NCBI GenBank assembly: GCA_001038565.1
Contig: LFJO01000001.1
Location: 203,890-267,889 of the forward strand
Origin: Alkalihalobacillus pseudalcaliphilus
GTDB lineage: Bacteria; Bacillota; Bacilli; Bacillales; Bacillaceae_D
Direction: 5' to 3'
DNA: 64,000 bases
Made by a program: the position numbers and the translations under genes. Below, one piece after another: positions 1 through 7,377 of the stretch; position 1 is the stretch's first letter, and each line of letters starts with the position of its first letter. The notes below the pieces were generated by a model. The model was given only the letters and a program-made list of their open reading frames with translations, was not told where the DNA came from and did no database searches.

Positions 1-17
1 ATACTATTTATTTATGA

Positions 18-914
18 TTAAATATATAGATTTTTCAGTTTTTCTTCAATGAATTTGACCATCTCATAATTTTTTTGTATTTCAAAAATTAACTTTGCTT
101 GCTCCATATATTTGCGGCCATTTTCTAAGTCTTTAATTTGATGATAATTAAAACCGGTTTGATACAAACTATCACCTAAAGTATATAAAATTCCTTTATT
201 GATACAGTGCTCAATACTAATTAAGCAATACTCAATCGATTGCTGGTATTTCTTTTGCTTCGTTAAATTAGTAGAAATATTAAATAGAATCTTGGCATAA
301 AGGTGAAAATTGAAATTCTCGCCTTCTTTACTAGCTTCAAAGCATTCGAATAACATATTTTCTGCTTCTTCATACTTATCCTCATCCGATAAGATAATGC
401 CATAGCTGATTTTCGTCTCAATTAATTGTTGTCTAGCAGTGGCATTGTTCATATCTGTTCGTAAAGATAAGGCTTTTTTGAGCTTTTTCTCCGCTAAAGC
501 AAAATCAGTTTCTAAATAATAAATGTAGATGGCTTCATGCCAATATAAATATTGTTTATCCACGTTTGTAAGGGAGTGGACATTTTTAAGTTCATTATCA
601 ATGACGTACTTTAAAGAAATATAATCTCTTCGGTTTTTTAAATTGGTGACGATTTCTTTGATAGAATCAAGGTTAGAATGGTGGGTTTCTTCATGAGAGG
701 TTTGTCCATATAAGTAACCCATACTAACACCTAGGCGTTCACTTAATAAATATAATGTATAGCTTGTGGGGTTCTCTTGACTATCTTCTCTTTCTAAGTT
801 GCTAATTTGTGCTTGAGTACAAATCCCCTTTGCAAGCTTAGATTGCGTTAATCCTTTTTGTTGCCTAATTTCTTTTAGACGTTGTCCTAATAAATTCTTG
901 CTTATAGTTTTCAT
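18..914 (-). CDS. XRE-family regulator with TPR-like C-terminus (PlcR-like, RRNPP type)
   Basis: A 298-residue cytoplasmic DNA-binding regulator. Residues about 9-62 form an XRE helix-turn-helix (RLKEIRQQKGLTQSKLAKGI, then CTQAQISNLE), very like the N-terminus of PlcR. The rest (about 90-295) is alpha-helical and rich in Tyr, Leu and Ala in a spacing typical of TPR repeats. In the RRNPP family such repeats bind a short secreted signalling peptide. A paralogue of the same architecture lies at 62487-63389. No candidate peptide gene is visible next to it, but its downstream side is cut off by the window edge. The ATG at 914 has only a weak GGGGC-type Shine-Dalgarno. The family call is firm; the ligand and targets are unknown. 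Confidence 0.8.
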   Translation of the reverse strand: MKTISKNLLGQRLKEIRQQKGLTQSKLAKGICTQAQISNLEREDSQENPTSYTLYLLSERLGVSMGYLYGQTSHEETHHSNLDSIKEIVTNLKNRRDYISLKYVIDNELKNVHSLTNVDKQYLYWHEAIYIYYLETDFALAEKKLKKALSLRTDMNNATARQQLIETKISYGIILSDEDKYEEAENMLFECFEASKEGENFNFHLYAKILFNISTNLTKQKKYQQSIEYCLISIEHCINKGILYTLGDSLYQTGFNYHQIKDLENGRKYMEQAKLIFEIQKNYEMVKFIEEKLKNLYI

Positions 915-1172
915 TAATGGTGCCCCGCCCCTTTATGTATTTTTATAATTATATCATATTAAATATAAGAAGTGATGATGATTGTTTTATTTGGTATATA
1001 AAAAGAAAAGTTCCACACGCTTGAACGTTACATATGGTTTCATTTGATAATGGGCAAAGAACTTGCTGAATTTTACTTTTCCAAATACTGCTCCATGATT
1101 GGGATATACGTATTGGGGTATGTTTGTAACATATGAATCTTCATCTAAAGGTTATAACCAAAAATAAAATAC
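915..1172. other. Intergenic region between divergent regulator and copA
   Basis: No gene seen. It must hold the promoter of the leftward regulator: a TATAAT-like element lies near 945-952 on the minus strand, but no convincing -35 box accompanies it. A stretch at 1106-1121 (ATACGTATTGGGGTAT) resembles the CsoR-type operator further downstream and may be a second, weaker site. Confidence 0.35.
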
Positions 1173-1202
1173 TTGAAATACATTAGGGGGGTATAGTATA
1201 GT
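1173..1202 (+). promoter_or_regulatory. copA promoter with CsoR-type copper operator in the spacer
   Basis: The -35 box TTGAAA (1173-1178) and the -10 box TATAGT (1197-1202) are 18 bp apart. The 17-bp pseudo-palindrome ATACATTAGGGGGGTAT (1178-1194) fills the spacer. It closely resembles the known Bacillus CsoR operator (ATACCC..GGGGGTAT). By analogy, apo-CsoR would block the promoter and Cu(I) would release it. No csoR gene is in the window. Confidence 0.65.
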
Positions 1203-1297
1203 GGAGTTGTCATGATTTATGAACCATTCATTTGGTTGGTTTGATCGTATAAATGAGGGGCTTTTGGCACAAAAGAACCTTAAAAGGAGGATGCAGT

Positions 1298-3730
1298 ATG
1301 ACTTCAAAAGAAATATCTTTACAAATTTCTGGTATGACATGTGCAGCATGTGCCAATCGAATAGAGAAGGGTCTTGCGAAAGTGGATGGAGTCGAGGATG
1401 CCAATGTCAATTTTGCACTTGAAAGAACGAAGGTAAAATATGACCCTGAGGCGACTAGTGTCCAGCAATTAGAGGATAAAATTGAAAAGTTAGGATATCA
1501 AGTTATCCATGAGAAGGAGACCTTTGACGTATCGGGTATGACGTGTGCAGCGTGTGCAACCCGTGTGGAAAAGGGATTGTCTAAGTTAGAGGGGGTATCG
1601 AGTGTCAATGTTAATTTGGCACTTGAAACGGCAACCGTAATGTATAACAAAGAGGAAGTAAACCCTGCACAAATGATGGAAAGGGTTAAGCAAATCGGTT
1701 ATCAGCTTAAGAAGCAAACGTCTAAAGAAGAGACTGCCTCCCAAAAAGAAACGGAAATTCGCCATCAAACAGGTAAATTTATTTTTTCAGCTATTTTAAC
1801 ATTACCGTTACTTTGGACGATGGTCACACATTTTAGTTTTACTTCGTTTATTTATATGCCTGATATGTTTATGAATCCATGGGTTCAGCTTGCTTTAGCG
1901 ACTCCTGTTCAATTTATTGTCGGGGCTCAATTTTACCGTGGTGCATATAAAGCATTACGAAATAAGAGTGCCAATATGGATGTGTTAATTGCATTAGGAA
2001 CAACAGTTGCTTACTTTTATAGTATCTTTTTAGGGTATGAGTGGTTTGCAGCTGGGCAGCAAGGAATGCCGGAGCTATATTTTGAAGCGGCGGCAGTCAT
2101 CATTACTTTGGTTGTATTAGGGAAACTTTTCGAAGTAAGTGCCAAAGGGAAAACAAGTCAAGCGATAGAAAAGCTTTTAGGAATGCAAGCTAAAACAGCA
2201 AGAATTGTCCGTAATGGTGAGGAAATGGAGATTTCTGTAGAAGAAGTTGTACTTGGTGATACGATTATTGTTCGTCCAGGTGAAAAAATTCCTGTTGATG
2301 GCATCATTCAAGAAGGTCAATCGGCCATCGATGAATCAATGATTACAGGTGAAAGTATACCAATTGATAAAAAAACAGGTGATACCGTTATTGGTGCGAC
2401 AATTAATAAAAATGGTTCCTTACAAGTTGAGGCTACAAAGGTAGGGAGAGATACAGCTTTATCACAAATTATCAAGGTTGTGGAGGAAGCACAAGGCAGT
2501 AAAGCAGATATACAAAGAGTGGCTGATAAAGTATCGGGTATTTTTGTACCGATTGTGGTTGCTATTGCTATCATCACATTCTTCGTCTGGTATTTCCTTA
2601 TTTCACCTGGAGATTTTCGTTCGGCTATTGTTCCATTAATAACGATTTTAGTAATTGCTTGTCCTTGTGCATTAGGTTTAGCTACTCCTACATCGATTAT
2701 GGCAGGCTCAGGGCGTGCAGCAGAGTTAGGTGTTCTCTTTAAGGGAGGAGAGCATCTCGAAAATACACGTATGGTTCAAACTGTTGTTTTAGATAAAACA
2801 GGTACGGTAACTAAAGGAAAGCCTGAGTTAACGGATGTGTTCATTGTCAATGACATGGATGAAGAAAAAGTCTTATCCTATGCAGCTAGTCTTGAGAAAA
2901 ACTCTGAGCATCCGCTCGCTGAGGCCATTGTTAAAGGTGTTGAGAAAAAGGGAATTGCGTTTACGAGTAGCAGTGATTTTGAAACAATACCTGGTTATGG
3001 TATTCGTGGTCAAGTTGAAGAGCGTGAGGTATTAGTAGGAACACGTAAGTTGATGAATAAGTACGGGATTCACGTTGAGAAGTTTGAAAATGAAATGAGT
3101 CATTTTGAATCAGAAGGGAAAACGGCTATGCTTATTGTGATTAATGAGCAATTAGCAGGAATAATTGCTGTCGCTGATACGGTTAAAGAAACTTCGAAGG
3201 CAGCCATTCAACGAATGCACGATTTAGGCCTTGAAGTTATTATGTTAACAGGGGACAATCAGCGTACGGCTGAGGCAATTGGACAAGAAGTTGGTATCGA
3301 TCGTATTATTGCTGAGGTTGTTCCAGAAGAAAAAGCGAAACAAATTGAAAAGATACAGAGCGCGGGTAAAAAAGTAGCGATGGTCGGTGATGGTATTAAC
3401 GATGCACCAGCATTAGCTGTTGCTAATATTGGTATGGCGATTGGCACAGGTACAGATATTGCGATTGAAGCAGCAGATGTGACCTTAATGCGAGGAGACC
3501 TCCATAGTGTTGCTGACAGTATTCAACTAAGTGCTAAAACGATGAGAAATATTAAGCAAAATCTATTCTTTGCTTTCTTTTATAATACGGCATCTATTCC
3601 AATCGCAGCAGCTGGCCTACTTGCTCCATGGGTTGCAGGGGCAGCAATGGCTTTTAGTTCGGTATCAGTTGTCTTAAATGCATTAAGATTACAAAGATTA
3701 AAGCTAGCGAGAAGGGGTGATACAGCATGA
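1298..3730 (+). CDS. copA: Copper-exporting P1B-type ATPase CopA
   Basis: Membrane ATPase of 810 residues that exports Cu(I). Two N-terminal heavy-metal-binding domains each carry GMTCAAC (Cys15/Cys18 and Cys83/Cys86). The transmembrane Cu motif CPC is at 455-457 (IACPCALG). The phosphorylated Asp is in DKTGT (Asp499), followed by the P1B-specific SEHPL motif and the hinge [10 protein letters not shown]. The length fits the two-HMA CopA family. The ATG at 1298 is chosen because AAAGGAGG (1283-1290) lies 7 bases upstream; the ATG at 1291 abuts the ribosome binding site and upstream in-frame starts lack one. The stop codon overlaps the start of the small gene that follows (ATGA). No copZ chaperone gene follows, unlike the usual Bacillus copZA arrangement. 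Confidence 0.96.
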   Translation: MTSKEISLQISGMTCAACANRIEKGLAKVDGVEDANVNFALERTKVKYDPEATSVQQLEDKIEKLGYQVIHEKETFDVSGMTCAACATRVEKGLSKLEGVSSVNVNLALETATVMYNKEEVNPAQMMERVKQIGYQLKKQTSKEETASQKETEIRHQTGKFIFSAILTLPLLWTMVTHFSFTSFIYMPDMFMNPWVQLALATPVQFIVGAQFYRGAYKALRNKSANMDVLIALGTTVAYFYSIFLGYEWFAAGQQGMPELYFEAAAVIITLVVLGKLFEVSAKGKTSQAIEKLLGMQAKTARIVRNGEEMEISVEEVVLGDTIIVRPGEKIPVDGIIQEGQSAIDESMITGESIPIDKKTGDTVIGATINKNGSLQVEATKVGRDTALSQIIKVVEEAQGSKADIQRVADKVSGIFVPIVVAIAIITFFVWYFLISPGDFRSAIVPLITILVIACPCALGLATPTSIMAGSGRAAELGVLFKGGEHLENTRMVQTVVLDKTGTVTKGKPELTDVFIVNDMDEEKVLSYAASLEKNSEHPLAEAIVKGVEKKGIAFTSSSDFETIPGYGIRGQVEEREVLVGTRKLMNKYGIHVEKFENEMSHFESEGKTAMLIVINEQLAGIIAVADTVKETSKAAIQRMHDLGLEVIMLTGDNQRTAEAIGQEVGIDRIIAEVVPEEKAKQIEKIQSAGKKVAMVGDGINDAPALAVANIGMAIGTGTDIAIEAADVTLMRGDLHSVADSIQLSAKTMRNIKQNLFFAFFYNTASIPIAAAGLLAPWVAGAAMAFSSVSVVLNALRLQRLKLARRGDTA

Positions 3731-3873
3731 AAATAAAGACATGGATCCTTAGTGGGGTTACGTATGTTAGCTTAGTGATGATTACTTTTGCTGTTATTAC
3801 TGGGGGAAACCCATTTGAAAGTACGGACATGCTCCATGACGAGCATGGCGAACATGAGCATATGGATGAGTGA
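3727..3873 (+). CDS. Small His-rich single-pass membrane peptide coupled to copA
   Basis: A 48-codon gene whose ATG overlaps the copA stop codon (ATGA, 3727-3730), so it is probably translated by coupling. Residues about 5-26 form one hydrophobic helix ([20 protein letters not shown]). The C-terminal tail [14 protein letters not shown] holds four His, two Met and several acidic residues, a plausible Cu(I)/Cu(II)-binding tail. A strong terminator follows directly, so it is the last gene of the copper operon. I do not recognise a named family. A role as a metal-binding partner of CopA is inference from the tail and the overlap. Coding status is supported by position and composition only. Confidence 0.7.
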   Translation: MKIKTWILSGVTYVSLVMITFAVITGGNPFESTDMLHDEHGEHEHMDE

Positions 3874-3882
3874 TTACACATT

Positions 3883-3915
3883 AAACCTCGGGTGACGGTT
3901 AACTCGAGGTTTTTT
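3883..3915 (+). terminator. Terminator of the copA operon
   Basis: The stem AACCTCG / CGAGGTT, with further inner pairs, is followed by a run of T (3910-3915). It lies 10 bases after the small gene's stop codon. Confidence 0.85.
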
Positions 3916-3963
3916 AAATGGCTTATATATTTGGATAAAGAAGAGGTGTGGTTCACATATTAA

Positions 3964-4086
3964 CGAAATAGAATTATCGCAATAGCCTATTTAGTTAAGT
4001 TTGCTAACCATTTTGAGATTGATTTAGAAAAGAGCTTCTACGATAAAATGGAAGAGGTAAATCAAAGATTGGTTAACAAATCATAG
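3964..4086 (+). pseudogene. C-terminal fragment resembling a MazG-like / nucleotide pyrophosphohydrolase protein
   Basis: An open stretch without a start codon, preceded by an in-frame stop at 3961. It encodes about 40 residues (core YLVKFANHFEIDLEKSFYDK) that look like the last two helices of small MazG-type pyrophosphohydrolases, with a stop at 4084. No upstream part of the gene is recognisable. I read it as a decayed remnant. The family assignment is tentative. Confidence 0.35.
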
Positions 4087-4116
4087 TGAGCGACTGTCCC
4101 TAATAAGAAGGGGGGA

Positions 4117-4284
4117 TTAGTTTTCAAACTCCTTCCGTGAAAGAGGGATATTACCCCGGTCGTTCTCAAGATACTCTTTCAAATCTCTAATCTCTTGTAA
4201 CATAATTTGCGTATTTTGCCATGCGGCAAGAGAACCTACGATGGCAAAAGCGATCAGAACAAAGATAATAATATCAATAAACAT
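4117..4284 (-). CDS. Small single-pass membrane protein, unknown function
   Basis: A 55-residue protein. A hydrophobic N-terminal helix (FIDIIIFVLIAFAIVGSLAA) is followed by a charged, amphipathic, probably coiled-coil tail (about residues 22-55). The ATG at 4284 is preferred because GAGGAGG lies 6 bases upstream; a start 8 codons earlier would put the ribosome binding site inside the gene. I do not recognise a family. It sits alone, pointing away from mtlA. Confidence 0.6.
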   Translation of the reverse strand: MFIDIIIFVLIAFAIVGSLAAWQNTQIMLQEIRDLKEYLENDRGNIPLSRKEFEN

Positions 4285-4362
4285 TTCAATCCTCCTCGAT
4301 GAACTCATTTTTCTTATGTTCTCTAAAACCAGTTATTTTAAACATATACATATACATAGAAC

Positions 4363-4392
4363 CAAAGCCTAAATTAATTTTAGGTTTTTTTA
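4363..4392 (+). terminator. Hairpin terminator-like element
   Basis: The stem AAGCCTAAA / TTTAGGTTT (one G-U pair) is followed by T7. It points along the + strand although no intact + strand gene lies just upstream, so it may be left over from the decayed fragment at 3964-4086. Confidence 0.5.
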
Positions 4393-4559
4393 TGATCTTT
4401 TTGGAATGATAAAAAAAAGCATCGAAGAAGATATAATGTGAGATGCTGGGGGCAGCATGAAAATAAATCTGCAGGCTTCAATCCACTTTAGTAAGTTTGT
4501 TCAGCATAATATCGAAAGCACCTTATCAGATGGATGAATCTGAATGGTGTTTCGGATTT

Positions 4560-4717
4560 GACTGTTCAAACTGTAGGCACGTTTACAACTCGATCACCAT
4601 CAGAAGTCGGGCTGAACAAACAGGGAGCACTGTCCTACTAAGGTCATTTATCGCGAGATCGATGACCAGCTAACTTTACGGCACAACCTATCGCCCATAA
4701 GTAACTTGCATATAAAA
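4560..4717 (+). repeat. Dispersed intergenic repeat, family A
   Basis: This stretch is repeated in inverted orientation at about 62200-62370 and, with an internal deletion, at 6340-6428. Shared blocks include CACCATCAG, GGGAGCA, AAGGTCATTTATCGC, GATGACCAGCTAACTT and the end motif GTAACTTNCATATAAAA. No coding sequence is present. The rest of 4393-4559 shows nothing recognisable. Confidence 0.75.
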
Positions 4718-4735
4718 TAGAACATAAGCTTATTT

Positions 4736-4765
4736 AATTTTGTCATCCTTCTAGATGACGAAATT
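4736..4765 (+). promoter_or_regulatory. Probable MtlR operator upstream of mtlA
   Basis: A near-perfect inverted repeat with 12-bp arms (AATTTTGTCATC / GATGACGAAATT, one mismatch) and a 6-bp centre. It lies just upstream of the mtlA promoter. The TTGTCA...TGAC core resembles MtlR target sites in other Bacillaceae, where the activator binds upstream of a weak -35 box. Confidence 0.6.
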
Positions 4766-4779
4766 GTATTTACATTACA

Positions 4780-4809
4780 TTGAGAATCTAAGTAGAAAAC
4801 GCTTACTAT
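4780..4809 (+). promoter_or_regulatory. mtlA promoter overlapped by a cre (CcpA) site
   Basis: The -35 box TTGAGA (4780-4785) and -10 box TACTAT (4804-4809) are 18 bp apart. TAGAAAACGCTTACT (4793-4807) matches the catabolite-responsive element pattern WTGNAARCGNWWNC well except for the second base. It covers the -10 box, so CcpA would block RNA polymerase when a preferred sugar is present. Confidence 0.6.
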
Positions 4810-4864
4810 AAAAGTAGGTCTTATTTATTCATTATCTTATTTTCATAAAAGGAGGAAAAACAGT

Positions 4865-6289
4865 ATGGCGGAAAAAACTAGTATTCGTACAAAAGTACAA
4901 CGTTTTGGAAGTAACCTAAGTGCAATGATTATGCCAAATATCGGGGCATTTATTGCTTGGGGTTTGATTACTGCTTTATTTATAGACACAGGATGGTTAC
5001 CTAATGAAAACCTTGCTACATTAGTTGACCCAATGATTACGTATTTATTACCACTTTTAATAGGTTATACCGGTGGTAAAATGCTCTATGATGTCCGAGG
5101 TGGTGTTGTTGGTGCCACAGCGACATTAGGTATTATTGTGGGTGCTGATATTCCGATGTTTATCGGTGCTATGATTATGGGACCGCTAGGTGGTTACCTT
5201 ATTAAAAAATTTGACCAGCTCGTAGATGGTAAAATTAAATCAGGTTTTGAAATGCTTGTTAATAATTTCTCATCAGGTATTCTAGGCGCTCTACTTGCAT
5301 TATTTGCATTTGTGGGTGTAGGACCAGTCGTCGTAACTATTAGTAGTTGGTTAGCGAGTGGTGTCGCATCGATTATTAATGCAGGATTATTACCACTTGC
5401 AAGTATTTTCGTCGAACCGGCAAAAGTATTATTCTTAAATAATGCGATTAACCATGGTATTCTTGGACCAATTGCAATGGATCAAGCAAACCAATTTGGA
5501 AAATCGATTTTATTCTTAGTGGAAACAAACCCTGGACCAGGTCTAGGTATTTTACTCGCCTTCTGTATTTTCGGTAAAGGTATGGCGAAACAATCAGCAC
5601 CTGGCGCAGTTATTATTCACGCAGTAGGGGGAATTCATGAAATTTACTTCCCATACATCCTAATGAAGCCAGCTCTCATTATTGCAGCAATCGCTGGTGG
5701 AATGAGTGGGATTTTAACATTCTCATTATTAAATGCTGGTTTGACGGCAACGCCATCACCGGGAAGTATTATTGCTTTAGGAATTATGGCTCCTCGTGGT
5801 GAACTATTACCGGTACTTGCGGGTATTTTCATTGCAACTGCCGTTTCCTTCTTAATTGCTTCATTTATCCTGAAAACGGGTAAACAAGATGAAGAAGCTG
5901 ATTTATCATCAGCAGGTAAAAAGATGGAAGAAATGAAGGGTAAAAAGAGTAGTGTCTCTTCTTCATTCGAACAACAAGAGCTAGATTCAACACCGGTTCA
6001 AAAAGAAGATAAAGAAATTAACAAAATTGTTTTTGCTTGTGATGCGGGGATGGGATCGAGTGCCATGGGTTCCTCATTACTCAAGAATAAGTTGAAAAAA
6101 GCAGACATCCAAAAAGATGTTTCGAATACTTCAATTAGTAATTTGCCAGCAGATGCTGATCTCGTAATTACGCACAAGGACTTAACGGACCGTGCCAAAC
6201 AGCAAAATCCAAATGCTGAACATATTTCAGTAGAAAATTTCCTGAACAGTCCTAAATATGACGAACTTATTGAACGTTTAAAGAAATAA
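4865..6289 (+). CDS. mtlA: Mannitol PTS transporter, EIICB component
   Basis: A 474-residue membrane permease that imports and phosphorylates mannitol to mannitol-1-phosphate. The IIC domain (about 1-340) has multiple hydrophobic helices and the substrate motif GGIHEIYFPY near residue 255. A hydrophilic linker (about 340-385) leads to the IIB domain with the phosphorylated Cys392 in FACDAGMGSS. The IIA domain is absent and is supplied by mtlF. The AAAGGAGG ribosome binding site fits the ATG at 4865. Regulation is expected by MtlR (operator at 4736-4765) and CcpA (cre at 4793-4807). Unlike the compact mtlARFD operon of relatives, about 1 kb of repeats separates it from mtlR. Confidence 0.96.
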   Translation: MAEKTSIRTKVQRFGSNLSAMIMPNIGAFIAWGLITALFIDTGWLPNENLATLVDPMITYLLPLLIGYTGGKMLYDVRGGVVGATATLGIIVGADIPMFIGAMIMGPLGGYLIKKFDQLVDGKIKSGFEMLVNNFSSGILGALLALFAFVGVGPVVVTISSWLASGVASIINAGLLPLASIFVEPAKVLFLNNAINHGILGPIAMDQANQFGKSILFLVETNPGPGLGILLAFCIFGKGMAKQSAPGAVIIHAVGGIHEIYFPYILMKPALIIAAIAGGMSGILTFSLLNAGLTATPSPGSIIALGIMAPRGELLPVLAGIFIATAVSFLIASFILKTGKQDEEADLSSAGKKMEEMKGKKSSVSSSFEQQELDSTPVQKEDKEINKIVFACDAGMGSSAMGSSLLKNKLKKADIQKDVSNTSISNLPADADLVITHKDLTDRAKQQNPNAEHISVENFLNSPKYDELIERLKK

Positions 6290-6295
6290 AAAGCC

Positions 6296-6326
6296 ATTCA
6301 CCCGAGAATTTACTCCTCGGGTGAAT
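6296..6326 (+). terminator. Terminator after mtlA
   Basis: A perfect 11-bp stem ATTCACCCGAG / CTCGGGTGAAT with a 9-base loop, 7 bases after the mtlA stop. The following T tract is short (CCCGTTTT), so read-through into mtlR is possible. Confidence 0.7.
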
Positions 6327-6339
6327 CCCGTTTTCATGC

Positions 6340-6507
6340 GCCATCAGGAGTAGCACGAACAAAAATGGAGCGTTGACGAGCTAACTTCACGGCACGAACT
6401 ATCGCCCATAAGTAACTTTTATATAAAACCCGCATGGAGCCAAAATCGCCCAACCACCAACAAGAATGAAAGTCATCTTTCACCATCTTAACAATTCATA
6501 AAGGTTT
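6340..6507 (+). repeat. Dispersed repeat family A (shortened copy) and array-flanking segment
   Basis: 6340-6428 repeats the family A blocks CCATCAGGAGT, GAGCTAACTT and ATCGCCCATAAGTAACTT. It then runs into a segment (GGAGCCAAAATCGCCCAACC, ACCAACAA, GAAAGTCA, TTAACAATT) that also precedes the second tandem array at 19085-19164. Confidence 0.7.
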
Positions 6508-7017
6508 GTGAAGATACGGAGGCCAAACCTCGGAGTAACTGCACAAAGAGGCGGTTAATGTGAAGATACGGAGGCTAAACCTTGGAGTAACTGCACAAAA
6601 AGGCGGTTAATGTTCAGATAAGGAAGCCAAACCTTGGAGTATCTGCACAAAGAGGCCGTTTATGTGCAGATGCTGGGGCCAAACCTTGAAGTATCTGCAC
6701 AAAAAGGCAGTTTATGTTCAGATAAGGAGGCCAAACCTTGGAGTAACTGCACAAAAAGGCAGTTAATGTTCAGATAAGGAGGCCAAACCTTGGAGTAACT
6801 GCACAAAAAGGCGGTTTATGTTCAGATAAGGAAGCCAAACCTTGGAGTAACTGCACAAAAAGGCGGTTAATGTGAAGATACAGAGGCCAAACCTCGGAGT
6901 AACTGCACAAAAAGGCGGTTAATGTTCAGATAAGGAAGCCAAACCTTGGAGTAACTGCACAAAAAGGCGGTTAATGTGAAGATACAGAGGCCAAACCTCG
7001 GAGTAACTGCACAAAGG
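6508..7017 (+). repeat. Tandem array of a 52-bp unit, about 10 copies
   Basis: The unit starts GTGAAGATACGGAGGCCAAA, continues CCTCGGAGTAACTGCACAAA and ends GAGGCGGTTAAT, 52 bp in all. Unit starts are seen at 6508, 6560 and 6612 and onward at the same period. Variants GTTCAGATAAGGAAGCC and CCTTGGAG alternate with the main form. Each unit contains the small inverted repeat GAGGCCAAACCTC. The period is not a multiple of three and the short open frame across its end is not a gene. The array separates mtlA from mtlR. Confidence 0.92.
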
Positions 7018-7353
7018 CCATTCTTCATGGATAGTGACGACTTCTTAACCCGTGGATACGAGTCCTCTCCAAATATAGAAGTAGGGTTTCAATCATTACC
7101 TGGTGGAACTTCATTTAATTTGATTTTGTTCTTTTTCGTTTTAAAGAAAAGTGTTAGATTGATTTATTACTTGAGAATAAGTACTAACCTAGCGGGCGAG
7201 TCATGCAGAGACTCTCGTGGGAGATAGTGAAAGAGCTGAGATCCAAGGCGTAGCCAGTTAGCGCAGCGCCACCCCGCAGGACGCGGATCATGATTTTCGG
7301 TAGCGACGAGTAAAGCTCCGCACATGAGTATCAGTAGTAACTTTCATACAAAA
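7018..7353 (+). repeat. Array-flanking segment plus dispersed repeat family B
   Basis: 7018-7140 (GTGACGACTTCTTAACC, AGTCCTCTCCAAA, GTAGGGTTTCA, GGAACTTCATT) recurs after the second array at 19778-19920. 7165-7353 (GAGAATAAGTAC, GCGGGCGAG, CCGCAGGACGCGGATCAT, TCGGTAGCGACGAG) recurs inverted at 21295-21475. It ends with the common boundary motif AGTAACTTTCATACAAAA at 7336-7353. Confidence 0.75.
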
Positions 7354-7377
7354 TAATAAGATACGGAGGTGACTGTG

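Noticed and set aside
3883-4086. Complete MazG-type gene after the copper operon
   Set aside because: Only about 40 C-terminal residues remain and an in-frame stop precedes them; it is listed as a remnant.
6508-7017. CRISPR-like repetition
   Set aside because: The 52-bp units are contiguous without unique spacers, and no cas gene is nearby, so this is a tandem array.
6976-7227. 83-codon open frame on the + strand
   Set aside because: It consists of the end of the tandem array and its flank, has no ribosome binding site, and the period of 52 would break any frame.
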